Below, piece after piece: positions 47,801 to 59,961 of a stretch of DNA of 64,000 nucleotides (position 1 is its first letter; each line of letters starts with the position of its first letter). Under the pieces are notes generated by a model. The model was not told the DNA's origin, did no database searches, and saw only the letters and a list, made by a program, of their open reading frames with translations. The stretch is from Toxonevra muliebris. Its lineage: Eukaryota; Arthropoda; Insecta; Diptera; Pallopteridae. The stretch covers positions 142,556,998 through 142,620,997 of the forward strand of contig OY829326.1 of NCBI GenBank assembly GCA_963691655.1. Direction: 5' to 3'. The position numbers and the translations under genes were made by a program.

Positions 47801-50800
47801 TGGCCATGTGGTGGTATATACCGCAGCTTCTGCGTTGTAGCCATTTCCGAATTATGGTCAATACAGTGGAAAAAGCTGAGAAAATCGACCAAAATTCCAG
47901 CACCGCTTCATTTTGCCAGAATTTAAAAAGAGCGATTTTTAAGTTAGGTACCTTTAATTATGCCGAGGTTTACTGGCCATGTGCTGGTATATACCGCAGC
48001 TTCTGCGTTGTAGCCATTTCCGAATTATGGTCAATACAGTGGAAAAAGCTGAGAAAATCGACCAAAATTCCAGCACCGCTTCGTTTTGCCAGAATTTAAA
48101 AAGAGCGATTTTTAAGTTAGGTACCTTTAATTATGCCGAGGTCTACTGGCCATGTGGTGGTATATACCGTAGCTTCTGCGTTGTAGCCATTTCCGAATTA
48201 TGGTCAATACAGTGGAAAAAGCTGAGAAAATCGACCAAAATTCCAGCACCGCTTCGTTTTGCCAGAATTTAAAAAGAGCGATTTTTAAGTTAGGTACCTT
48301 TAATTATGCCGAGGTCTGCTGGCCATGTGGTGGTATATACCGTAGCTTCTGCGTTGTAGCCATTTCCGAATTATGGTCAATACAGTGGAAAAAGCTGAGA
48401 AAATCGACCAAAATTCCAGCACCGCTTCGTTTTGCCAGAATTTAAAAAGAGCGATTTTTAAGTTAGGTACCTTAAATTATGCCGAGGTCTGCTGGCCATG
48501 TGGTGGTATATACCGTAGCTTCTGCGTTGTAGCCATTTCCGAATTATGGTCAATACAGTGGAAAAAGCTGAGAAAATCGACCAAAATTCCAGCACCGCTT
48601 CGTTTTGCCAGAATTTAAAAAGAGCGATTTTTAAGTTAGGTACCTTAAATTATGCCGAGGTCTACTGGCCATGTGGTGGTATATACCGCAGCTTCTGCGT
48701 TGTAGCCATTTCTGAATTATGGCCAATACAGTGGAAAAATCTGAGAAAATTGACCAAAATTCCAGCACCGCTTCGTTTTGCCAGAATTTAAAAAGAGCGA
48801 TTTTTAAGTTAGGTACCTTTAATTATGCCGAGGTCTACTGGCCATGTGGTGGTATATACCGCAGCTTCTGCGTTGTAGCCATTTCCGAATTATGGTCAAT
48901 ACAGTGGAAAAAGCTGAGAAAATCGACCAAAATTCCAGCACCGCTTCGTTTTGCCAGAATTTAAAAAGAGCGATTTTTAAGTTAGGTACCTTTAATTATG
49001 CCGAGGTCTGCTGGCCATGTGGTGGTATATACCGTAGCTTCTGCGTTGTAGCCATTTCCGAATTATGGTCAATACAGTGGAAAAAGCTGAGAAAATCGAC
49101 CAAAATTCCAGCACCGCTTCGTTTTGCCAGAATTTAAAAAGAGCGATTTTTAAGTTAGGTACCTTAAATTATGCCGAGGTCTGCTGGCCATGTGGTGGTA
49201 TATACCGTAGCTTCTGCGTTGTAGCCATTTCCGAATTATGGTCAATACAGTGGAAAAAGCTGAGAAAATTTACCAAAATTCCAGCACCGCTTCGTTTTGC
49301 CAGAATTTAAAAAGAGCGATTTTTAAGTTAGGTACCTTAAATTATGCCGAGGTCTACTGGCCATGTGGTGGTATATACCGCAGCTTCTGCGTTGTAGCCA
49401 TTTCCGAATTATGGTCAATACAGTGGAAAAAGCTGAGAAAATCGACCAAAATTCCAGCACCGCTTCATTTTGCCAGAATTTAAAAAGAGCGATTTTTAAG
49501 TTAGGTACCTTTAATTATGCCGAGGTCTACTGGCCATGTGCTGGTATATACCGCAGCTTCTGCGTTGTAGCCATTTCCGAATTATGGTCAATACAGTGGA
49601 AAAAGCTGAGAAAATCGACCAAAATTCCAGCACCGCTTCGTTTTGCCAGAATTTAAAAAGAGCGATTTTTAAGTTAGGTACCTTAATTATGCCGAGGTCT
49701 GCTGGCCATGTGGTGGTATATACCGTAGCTTCTGCGTTGTAGCCATTTCCGAATTATGGTCAATACAGTGGAAAAAGCTGAGAAAATCGACCAAAATTCC
49801 AGCACCGCTTCGTTTTGCCAGAATTTAAAAAGAGCGATTTTTAAGTTAGGTACCTTAAATTATGCCGAGGTCTGCTGGCCATGTGGTGGTATATACCGTA
49901 GCTTCTGCGTTGTAGCCATTTCCGAATTATGGTCAATACAGTGGAAAAAGCTGAGAAAATTTACCAAAATTCCAGCACCGCTTCGTTTTGCCAGAATTTA
50001 AAAAGAGCGATTTTTAAGTTAGGTACCTTAAATTATGCCGAGGTCTACTGGCCATGTGGTGGTATATACCGCAGCTTCTGCGTTGTAGCCATTTCCGAAT
50101 TATGGTCAATACAGTGGAAAAAGCTGAGAAAATCGACCAAAATTCCAGCACCGCTTCATTTTGCCAGAATTTAAAAAGAGCGATTTTTAAGTTAGGTACC
50201 TTTAATTATGCCGAGGTCTACTGGCCATGTGCTGGTATATACCGCAGCTTCTGCGTTGTAGCCATTTCCGAATTATGGTCAATACAGTGGAAAAAGCTGA
50301 GAAAATCGACCAAAATTCCAGCACCGCTTCGTTTTGCCAGAATTTAAAAAGAGCGATTTTTAAGTTAGGTACCTTTAATTATGCCGAGGTCTACTGGCCA
50401 TGTGGTGGTATATACCGCAGCTTCTGCGTTGTAGCCATTTCCGAATTATGGTCAATACAGTGGAAAAAGCTGAGAAAATCGACCAAAATTCCAGCACCGC
50501 TTCGTTTTGCCAGAATTTAAAAAGAGCGATTTTTAAGTTAGGAACCTTAAATTATGCCGAGGTCTACTGGCCATGTGGTGGTATATACCGCAGCTTCTGC
50601 GTTGTAGCCATTTCCGAATTATGGCCAATACAGTGGAAAAAGCTGAGAAAATCGACCAAAATTCCAGCACCGCTTCGTTTTGCCAGAATTTAAAAAGAGC
50701 GATTTTTAAGTTAGGTACCTTTAATTATGCCGAGGTCTACTGGCCATGTGGTGGTATATACCGCAGCTTCTGCGTTGTAGCCATTTCCGAATTATGGTCA

Positions 50801-51258
50801 ATACAGTGGAAAAAGCTGAGAAAATCGACCAAAATTCCAGCACCGCTTCGTTTTGCCAGAATTTAAAAAGAGCGATTTTTAAGTTAGGTACCTTAAATTA
50901 TGCCGAGGTCTACTGGCCATGTGGTGGTATATACCGCAGCTTCTGCGTTGTAGCCATTTCCGAATTATGGTCAATACAGTGGAAAAAGCTGAGAAAATTG
51001 ACCAAAATTCCAGCACCGCTTCGTTTTGCCAGAATTTAAAAAGAGCGATTTTTAAGTTTGGTACCTGGAATTATGGCGAGGTTTACTGGCCATGTGGTGG
51101 TATATACCGCAGCTTCTGCGTTGTAGCCATTTCCGAATTATGGTCAATACAGTGGAAAAATCTGAGAAAATTGACCAAAATTCCAGCACCGCTTCGTTTT
51201 GCCAGAATTTAAAAAGAGCGATTTTTAAGTTAGGTACCTTAAATTATACCGAGGTCTA
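41806..51258 (+). repeat. 173-bp tandem array, about 55 monomers (element 2 right)
   Basis: The period is 173 bp, almost without indels; one base is missing near 49684. It carries the element-2 variants GGTATATACCGCAG and TTATGGTCAATAC. Variant order repeats with longer periods. The TTCTGAATTATGGCCAATAC monomer recurs at 47152 and 48709, 1557 bp (9 monomers) apart, with matching neighbours. A block near 49238 recurs 691 bp later, 4 monomers less one base. At the array end a monomer is cut at ACCGAGGTCTA and fused to AAATAAAATTTTAAAAATAT. Confidence 0.95.
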
Positions 51259-51813
51259 AAATAAAATTTTAAAAATATTTCAGAACACAAAACTGGGATT
51301 CGAACTCGAGTCACACCAAAATGTTCTTGTTTTCATAACTTTATCGACACACCAAACGACTTCGCCGCCAACTACTACTTAAAACCTGTGGAATTTGCCA
51401 TATTGGTTATACTTAAAAATATCACCCAAAGCTTTATTTGTACAAAAGCTTTTGGATATACCTAAACAAAACTAAATGCCTTACAAAACCAATGCACATT
51501 TTTCACTATTTTTTAGTCTTTCAGTATAATTTTATAAAATGGATCAGTATATTTTTGAAAAATATATGAAATATAGCGAAACCAGATTTGAGCTCAAGAA
51601 AAAATTTCGACGACAGCCTCGATTTTTTTTCTAAGATATCATTTTATCCATTAAAAATAATTTTTACTATTTTTCGCCGTGAAAGCTTTATTTTCGCAAT
51701 TCGCCTTGTTATGTTAATTACAGCAATGTTATAACATAACAGAGACACTGTATTACGCTATGTTAAGTACGAATTCGCTCAGTTCTGAAATCGGTGCTAA
51801 CTTCACATCAGTC
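51259..51813. other. Right end region of element 2
   Basis: It corresponds to 33317-33870 of element 1 with scattered substitutions. It contains the tRNA-like segment (51295-51376, minus), AACATAACAG motifs near 51730-51740 and the terminal repeat. Confidence 0.7.
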
Positions 51814-53354
51814 TTTTTTTTTAAAGTCGATTTCTCCAAACCAATAAATCGCAGGGCCCACTTAAGAAAAGACGAAGATTTTAAGACCCATAATATGAAA
51901 TATTGCCTAAGTCAAACGTTTTATATTACATAAAATTGATAAAAAAATATTCTACAGACTTTCATGACTAAAAGCTGAACGACTTCAAATTCCCCGCAAA
52001 AAATAGCTCATTCCCCGATTCCCCGCACACAGTAAAATTCCCCGCAAATCGGGGAATTCCCCGCAAGTTGGCATCGCTGGTCCTTGCACATATATTGATT
52101 TTCAAAATATCGTGGGGTAGAGTCATTTAAAATTCTCTAACTTATTGTGTCTTTCGTGATCATACATTTCTTTTTACTCATTTAATTTGCTCTTTACTTT
52201 CGGATATAAATACTGTACTTAGCAAATAAGTATCTAGCTTGGCTTGATATGAAACTTTAAGGCTTATAAAAGATTAATATAAAGTTAATCGCTGTGACCT
52301 TTTGCTCATCTTAAAAGTACATAAGTAAAATGTTGAATGAAATATAAATAAAATACTAACATAAAAGCAAACGATTTCAACTTGTTTTAAAGAAGACTTC
52401 AATGGTATAATGAAAGTACTTTACTCATTTGACTTAAAAATATAATCACATATCTATGTCTATGTAGGTGAAAATAATACAGAAATGTGAAATTTGCAGT
52501 TTAAAAATATATTATATAACTATAACTATTTTTAATGTTGCTCTTATTTTCGGTGAATAGGAATTGTTATATGTGTATGTGTGCCTGACATAATCCCTAA
52601 TAATCCGCATATTGTCATATCACATATTCACAGTTCAGAGCTAAAACTGTATACCAAAAGTTCTTCACAAAAAAAAAAAAAAAACAAAAAAGGAATGGAG
52701 GAGGATTATTTAAAGCGGTGCATGTATACGTGTAGCTATATGTATATGTATTGGTATGGACTAAGGAAGGCATGTTAAGTGTATGTATAAAAATTGCAGC
52801 TTAATCACGCCTCTGTGTATTGCCATTTGGCTTACTACACTCTCCACTTGTCATAATGCGAAACCTCATTTGTGTTCAGATATTCGTTGTTGTTGTAGAT
52901 ATCTTCTTTTATATGTTTGTATACATATAAATTTTGTTTTGTTGTTGCAGGATTTAGGTTAAAATTGTAAGGTATTTTCCTCCACTGAACCACTTCTGCT
53001 TACTTACATGTATTCATAGAAATGTGAATTATGGTATGTTCGTGATATCTACCAGCATGGGCGTTACAATCAAAGGGGGTGGTTCTGTCTTAGACAGTTG
53101 TGTCCTCAAATATGTTGTTGTAAATTGATTTTATAGATGATTTTGACAGATTTGTAGAATGGGGTGTAGATATGGGTAGTGGTGGATTTGAGAAGAGGCT
53201 GATTCTCCTCAATTAAAATCTCAGAAAAACAGTAAATTAGTAAAATTTTGCTGTGAATTTTAATTTTTTCTTACATAATATTAGAGGTCCTAGGTTTTAA
53301 AGGTAGAGCATTCCACATGTGTGTGTGATGATCTAGAGGATATTCGGTCAAAAT
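51814..53354. other. AT-rich stretch, no gene seen
   Basis: It contains a cluster of ATTCCCCGCA-type repeats at 51988-52066, including the palindrome CGGGGAATTCCCCG, and poly-A near 52669-52684. Short frames show no family features. Confidence 0.4.
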
Positions 53355-54615
53355 GGGACTAAAGCAGAAACTAGATTATAAACCAAACAAAACTCAAACC
53401 AAGAAAAATCAGACATAACATTAGACTAAAACTCGCACCAAGTTCAGACCAAAAGTCTGGCAAAAATTCAGACCTATCTTAAATTTTGAGTTGTATTGAG
53501 GTTAAGTTAGTCAGGCTGATTAGTCAGACTAAAACTTGGATCAATTACAGACTAATACTAACATATTTCAAACCGAAAGTCAAACTAAATTTATACCAAT
53601 GTCAGACTAAAGATCAAAACTAAATAGAGACCCAAACAAAATTGGGACGAAAACTCAAACCGACGTTCAAACCATGACTAACCCCAAAAGTCGGGCCAAT
53701 GCAAACCCAAACTCAGCCCGAAAGTCAGACCAAATGCTGACCGAAACTCAGATTATTATTAAATAATAAATTAGTCTGAAATTTAGACCAAACCTTGAAC
53801 AAATATTTAGACCAAAATTCTGACTTATATTTAGGCCGAAAGCTGACTCATATCAAAAACCAAACTAAAACTCAGACCTAAATGCAGACCAAAACAAAAT
53901 TTGGTCTAAAACTCAAATCGATATTCAGACTAAAACTTTGCTCAAAAGTCAGACCAATGCAGACCAAAAACCAACCCGAAATTCGAACCAAATACTGACA
54001 AAAACTCAAACCAAAAAATCACTCAAAATTTCAACCAAATTTCAGACCAAAAATGAGACCTATATTTAGACCGAAGGTTAAACTAAATTCATACCAAAAA
54101 TCAGAATAAAGTTCAGACTGAAATTAAAAACCAAAACCAGACTAAAATATAGACCAAATTTCAGACTTATATTCAGATCCGAATCGAGCTAATTTAGACC
54201 AAAAGTCAAATCAAAATAGAGCAAAATTCAAACCACAACTCAGGTTAATGTTTAAATCAATATTAAGACAGAATGTAAGACTAAATTCAAATCAAAAATC
54301 ATATTACAACTCTGACCAGACAAAATTCAGGCCAATATTCAAAACAAAGTTCAGCCAAAAAGTCAGACCAAAATAGATCCAAACTAAGCCCAAAATTCAG
54401 ACCAAATACCAAAAATCAGGTAAAAATTCTTACCGAAAACGGCCTAAAAATCCGACCAAGCTCAGACCAAATTCTGACCAAAACTCAGAACAAAGTTTAG
54501 ACCAAAATCGGACTGAAAATCAGTCCCAAACTCAGACTAAAATTTAGATCGATATTAAAAAAAACCAACCCAAAAATCAGACCAAAGCAAACCGGACCAA
54601 AAACCAGACCAATTT
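53355..54615 (+). repeat. Degenerate short tandem repeat, CAGACCAAAA type (third, longest tract)
   Basis: About 1.25 kb of diverged units such as AAATTCAGACCAAAT, AAACTCAGACCTAAA and AAAGTCAGACCAA, thymine-poor on the plus strand as in the tracts at 4880-5690 and 20320-20890. There is no coding frame and no flanking terminal repeats were recognised. Confidence 0.7.
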
Positions 54616-57304
54616 TATTCAATATATCCAATGAGAAATATCTCCCCCATCTTGAAATAAAATAAGAACGCTCATGACTTGTATGCTCCTTGTATTTTTA
54701 TGTATGCTTAATTTTTGAGTTTGTGAGTATGTGGTTGTGTGCAATTTTTTTCCATTGTATATTTTACAGCACACGTAAACAAATTGCATGGAAAAATAGG
54801 GAATAATGTTTAAAAAGCATCCCTTGCCATGCCCTGAACAAAACAATATGATGGCATGATGCCATTGTGGCAACAACATTAAATTTAAAACAGAAAATAC
54901 ACAATATAGAATAAAAATAACAACAAGAATAGAAATACAATTTTTTATGATTTGCAAAAAATGTTTCATAATAAAACCAGCAAAAAAAAAAAATAAAAAA
55001 AAAACCAAACGAGATTGTTTATTTACGACTTTTTTATAGGTCATCGAATTGGAGCTCAACAAAGTACAAAATGTTGTTAAACGAAATGCTAGAGAAGCAA
55101 CAAACCAACAAAAAAAAGAGTTAAAAAAAATTGTTTACCGAAAAAACAAAATTGCTGGTTGCTTAGTATAACATTCCATACGCTTGTTGTTGTTCTTCTT
55201 CATCCCATTATGCATTCAAGGTTGCCAGACGACATTATTTACAACAAAAACAGAAGTCTTCTTCACATTTTTGTTGTTATTTTTTTTGTATTTTTATTTT
55301 CAAATTGAATTATTTACTTATGCTTGAAGTTAATTTGCATTGATTTTCATTCAGTTTTATATTCTGTAATTCCATTTCAAAGTCATAACGCTAGAGCTAC
55401 TGCTGCTGCACAAAAAAGCAGTCACTTAATTATGTTTTGGCATATTTTTTTTTTTTTTTTTTTTGATTTATTGTCAGTTAAATGGGTTTTCTGATAGATT
55501 ATTAATAAATATATAGACACACACACACACACACATGTGCTTAACTTTATATATGCTTGTGCATATACTTTTGTTATTTTTGTATGCAGAAATTTTATAA
55601 ATACATAAAAATGAATTAAAAATAACAAAAGCAAAGAAAAAAAAAAAAAAATTTAAAAAAAAACTATCCAATTAATTTTATTAATAAATAGTCTGATTGT
55701 TTATTTGTCATTTTAAAATGAAATTTATTGTTTGCTTTTTCATTGTTTTTAAGCTTATTAATGTAAAAAAAAAAATTATAATTATTCACATATGCTCAAT
55801 TAAAGCTAATTAGTGATTGTGTTTCTTGTTTGGTAATAAACTGAAGCATACTAATGAAAAATGTGCCATTTTAACATTTTGTTAATATAATATGAATAAT
55901 TCTACTTTGAAGTTTAAATATTAAAAGTTTTAAAGTTTTAATACTTGCAGTATACAATAAAAATTTGTAGTTTATCTATTCACACAAATAGTTTTTTCAA
56001 TGTTCAATTTCCCTTTATGCCCTACATTTCTTGTGATTGTTTTGGTAAAATTAATATTGCTCTGGAAATACAATTAAACATTTGAAGGGAATCCAATAAT
56101 AAATTTTTAAAAAGATAAAATATGCAAAAAATGCAGTCAGTGGACCAATCATAATCATTGACTTTCATTGAGTAAGAGTGAAAGTTCTTAATATGTATAG
56201 GAAAAATACATACTCAATTGAAATGGACTACTTACGTATACTTATTTTTATACCATGAAAATGAAACCTAACTAAAAGTTCTTTGTTGAACTTCAGTTCC
56301 TGATCCAAAGCAAATCTGTTCTAAAACCACTTCCTCACCGAGCAGTAAAGTAATGAGAGGTGTTTCTAAACCAATCCCGTAGAGTCACAAGTTATCGTTA
56401 ATACCTTCTGACCAGTTTAGACTACCATAGGCCTATCATTGTTATTGAATACACAAGACCTTCATTATCTGAAGGCCATGTAGTTCATTAGTTAGTACAG
56501 AATATTAATGACTTCCATGTCGGATTAGCCAGTTGAAAATAGTGGAAGGACTTGCTCCTCTTAACGACCCCAGGGGGAATGAAACTGGTGCCTCTAAAGA
56601 TCGTTCCAGAGAGGCCCACAGTAAGCAAATTCATCAGCTTCCTCACTAACTTCAATAAGTCTTTGGCCTGAAACTCAGATGAAAGTGATGTCAGCATGCT
56701 GATTGGGCACACTTACTTTCAGGTCATAACCTTTGATTTAGAGGGTGTTTTGGGAATTTTGAGTGTTTCAGTTTTTTGATTCCGACCCTGTACTGAGATT
56801 TTTTCTATCACGCCAGGGATTTCCGCTATGGGCGATTAATTGTTTGTTTATATCACTTTTTAATTAAAGGAAAAATAAAAAAAATCCTCTAACAACAATA
56901 ACACTACAGCAACTCCTTTTACCCACACTTTTGGGTGTTATATCGTAAAGTAGTTGGGTTCAGCGAACGTCAAAATCAAGTAGGTCCAACATTTTTTGGA
57001 GAAATTAACCCTTGAAAACCAACTACTTTTTGATTGCAAATATTTTTTTCAAAAACTGTTTGTTGTTTATTTTAACGGTCAATCCACTATAATGGCATTA
57101 TAGCAAAAAGATTAATTTCTGGGAAAAAGTTTGACTTAGGAGGTTTTGAACTTCAATATTATTAATGACATGTTCAAAGATTACAAAAAAATAACTAGGA
57201 ACTTAGTCTATCTGCAGAGGACTTCCACATATCACAATTTCTAGCAATGTATTTTAGTTCATTGAACGATTTTGTCGTCTCTTTGTTGATACATCGGCGC
57301 CAAG
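54616..57304. other. AT-rich stretch, no gene firmly supported
   Basis: It holds poly-A/poly-T runs (54980-55005, 55446-55463, 55636-55652) and a CA microsatellite (55516-55533). A 147-codon minus-strand frame (54619-55062) runs across the poly-A and is hydrophobic by composition only. The minus strand at 56488-56712 is GC-richer than its surroundings and may be an eroded transposon piece, but I cannot place it. Confidence 0.35.
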
Positions 57305-58080
57305 TCATTCTAGGCCGATCTTTGTTTCCGATGTCCGATCTATTTGTACTTTCTGCGCGTTATCTCTTTCTCGATCGGTTTTTGATTCGTCAATTGCACA
57401 AGCGTTCGTTAGCTCTAGTGCGCGGCCACCAAATGCCAACAATACGGCGCAGACCTCTTTTGACAAAAGCTTGAAGTTTTCTAGCCATGTTTCGCAGTCA
57501 TAAATTAAAACGGATTTCACGCAAGCATCGAATGTTCTAGCTTTTGTTTGTCTTTTAATTGTGCTATTCGACCATACACGTGATAACCCAGCAAACGTGC
57601 CCCTTGCTTTAGATATTCTACGTTGAATATCAGCTGCTGTGCCGCCATCAGGTGTCAGGTTGCTACCAAGATGTTCAAATTCTTGTACATCATTTACGGC
57701 TTCTCCAGATATTTCAAACTCTGTGTTGTTGCTCAAGTGAATTCGCATAGATTTGGTCTTCTTTATATTAATTTTAAGGCCAAGCTTCAAAGCGTCATTT
57801 GTTATGTTTGATAGCCTGTCCTGCATTTCGTTGTGTGTATTGCTGACTAAGGCAACATCATCAGCATATTTTGTGTCATCTTTCAGTTTATACCACATTC
57901 ATTGTAAGTTTCAAATACTAAGTCTAATGCAGTTATAAAGAGCAACGAAGAGAGTGCGCATCCTTGTTTGACTCCTGATACGGTCGGAAAGGATTCGCTT
58001 AATTCTCCTTCATGCAGTCCTCGGCAGCAAGATCCTTGACTTTCAATGACTTCAACTATTTTTTGAAAGAGAATGTTTTC
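57305..58080 (-). pseudogene. RTE-like reverse transcriptase fragment
   Basis: The minus strand reads FPTVSGVKQGC (near 57951-57990), then ALDLVFETYNECG. After a TGA/frameshift it continues with DDTKYADDVALVSNT; the catalytic YADD codons are at 57857-57868. It goes on through KINIKKTKSMRI, EHLGSNLTPDGGTAADIQRRISKARG and VKSVLIYDCETW. SGVxQGC, YADD and the late G.xxxDGGT..DI..RI.KAR and Y.CETW blocks match the reverse transcriptases of RTE-type LINEs. The normal C-terminal block after CETW is replaced by an unrelated-looking tail. The 5' half and endonuclease are missing. Confidence 0.75.
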
Positions 58081-58682
58081 TCCGAAGAATGCTTATTATT
58101 TGCTCGAACAATTAAAGAAATTATTATAAAAAAATTTTTTGTTCAAGAGTTAATTTCTTTAAGAAAATAGGATCTAGGTAATTTTGACCTTCGCTTACCC
58201 CAATTACTTTTCGATGGGGAAGATTTTTCACCAAAGCCTTATGATAGGTTTCGCGATCGTTTACCCGCCATAACCATATGGTATATTGATTAGTGGCTTC
58301 ATATAACACCTAAAACTGTGGGTAAGGGGGGTTGGTAGAGTATTGCTGTCTAAGGAACTTTTTCCTCCCGTCCATGATAAACAGATTTCTCTTAGCTATG
58401 AAACATGTGCAAGGTAAAACAAAAAAAAAAATTGTATAGGTGCCGCGTATTCCAAAATAATGGATATTGGCCTCCATAGCAGGGTTTCCAGACGTGATAA
58501 GAGAATATTTGAGAACAAGGTCGGAATCAGTGACCTCAAATTACTTTTAAAAAGTTGTCCATTCACCATTTGATACTGTAAAGCGTCAAGTTGCTGTAGT
58601 GTTATTAGTAAGGCTCTTTCTGTTTTTATAGAACAACCGAATTCCTATCAATGTCACTGCTCCATAGTAAGATGCATTTATG
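58081..58682. other. Short intergenic stretch, no gene seen
   Basis: AT-rich with a poly-A run near 58418-58429. No recognisable feature beyond the end of the neighbouring RT fragment. Confidence 0.35.
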
Positions 58683-58684
58683 TA

Positions 58685-59959
58685 TTGGGAGTATGAACGT
58701 ATAAACTCGTAATGGTGACTAACTTCATATCTATCATACGCGCCATTTTTTTGACATTGACAGCTATTCTATCTCGGAGAGCGCCAAAAATACTATAAGA
58801 ATTGACCTGTCAAATAATTTTCATAATTTTACAAAAGTGTTTTACTATAGCTGAAAATGTCGAATTTCGTGCCAACAAAACAACATTTGCGGGAAGTTTT
58901 AATTTGTTTCTTCCATTTAAAGAAAAACGCAACTGAAGCACATCGTTTACTCACTGAAGCTTATCCTGACTGTGCTATAGACGTTAGAATGTGTCAGGAG
59001 TGGTATGCCCGTTTCAAAAGTGGTGATTTTGATGTTGAAGACAGGGAACGTTCAGGCGGCCCGAAAAAGTTCGAAGATGAAGAATTGAAGGCATTACTCG
59101 AAGAAGATTCATGTTAAACGCAACAAGAACTTGCAGAATATTTAGGAGTTGATCAATCAACCATTTCTAAACGATTAAAAGCATTGGGAATGATTCAAAA
59201 GCAAGGAAATTGGGTGCCGTACGAATTGAAGCCGAGAGACGTCGAACGACGATTTTTCACATGTGAACTGCTGATTGAACGACAGAAAAGAAAGAGTTTT
59301 CTGCATCGTATTGTGGCTGCGATGAAAAGTGGATACGTTACGATAACCCAAAGCGTAAAAAATCATGGGGACCGCCGGGACATGCATCAACATCAACGGC
59401 AAAGCCGAACATCCATGGATCCAAGCTCATGCTGTGTATTTGGTGGGATATGAAAGGTGTCGTGTATTATGAGCTGTTGAAGCCGAATGAAACGATCACT
59501 GGCGACCGCTACCGACTACAATTGATGCGTTTGAGCCGAGCATTAAAGGATAAGAGGCCAGAATATGAGAATAGACACGACGAAGTTAGAAGACAATACT
59601 CGGCTGCATGTTGCAAGGCAAGTAAAAACATACTTGGAAACGCTGAAATGGGAAGTGCTACCCCACCCGCCGTATTCTCCAGACATTGCTCCTTCTGATT
59701 ACCACTTGTTCCGATCGATGACACATGGCCTGGCTGAACAGCACTTCCGTTCTTTCAAGAACTCAAAAAATGGGTCGATTCGTGGATAGCCTCAAAAGAT
59801 GGGGAGTTCTTTCGACGCGGAATCCGTATGCTACCAGAAAGATGGGAAAAGGTTGTGGCTAACGATGGACAATACTTTGAAGAATAAATTTATAATCACT
59901 TTTTCACAATAAATGTCCAAATTACGAAAAAATGCGAGTTTATACATTCATACTCCCAA
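58685..59959 (+). mobile_element. Mariner element, copy 2, near full length
   Basis: TTGGGAGTATGAACGTATAA at the left and its near-exact inverse at the right are flanked by TA (58683-58684 and 59960-59961). The length of 1275 bp is typical of mariner. It is the same element as 14474-15573 but keeps the 5' leader stretch and the C-terminus that copy 1 lost. Confidence 0.92.
58857..59887 (+). pseudogene. Mariner transposase, decayed (copy 2)
   Basis: The ATG at 58857 starts MSNFVPTKQHLREVL. TAA at 59115-59117 replaces the CAA seen in copy 1. The frame resumes in phase to about 59318, where one base is lost just before the first catalytic acid (GCGATGAAAAGTGG), shifting the frame. A loss of several bases at about 59585-59595 destroys the second catalytic block, which copy 1 keeps. 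YSPDIAPSDYHLFRSM with the third acid and the C-terminus to GQYFEE and TAA (59885-59887) survive, with a small shift near 59760. It cannot make active transposase. Confidence 0.88.
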
Positions 59960-59961
59960 TA

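Larger units (their letters stand above)
34075..51813 (+). mobile_element. Foldback-type element 2, about 17.7 kb
   Basis: The left end GTGAAGTTAGCACCG (34080-34094) and right end CGGTGCTAACTTCAC (51792-51806) match those of element 1 in the same orientation. In order: subterminal palindromes, array of about 25 monomers (34434-38725), spacer inverted relative to element 1 (38726-40690), one inner arm only (40690-41805), array of about 55 monomers (41806-51258), and a right part with the tRNA-like segment. It lacks the 581-bp insertion of element 1, the left inner arm, and the equivalent of 32874-33316. No transposase was found. Confidence 0.75.

Noticed and set aside
24246..51212. About 100 repeated open frames of 81-108 codons (MWWY...FARI type) in the 173-bp arrays
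   Set aside because: They are staggered by 173 bp, overlap one another and rotate frame because 173 is not a multiple of 3. They occur on whichever strand the array faces and all stop in each monomer. They are by-products of the satellite, not genes.
54619..55062. 147-codon minus-strand frame
   Set aside because: It spans a poly-A run and its hydrophobicity comes from composition. No recognisable motif or splice context.
56488..56712. 75-codon minus-strand frame in a GC-richer patch
   Set aside because: It could be an eroded retrotransposon tail, but no diagnostic motif could be aligned.
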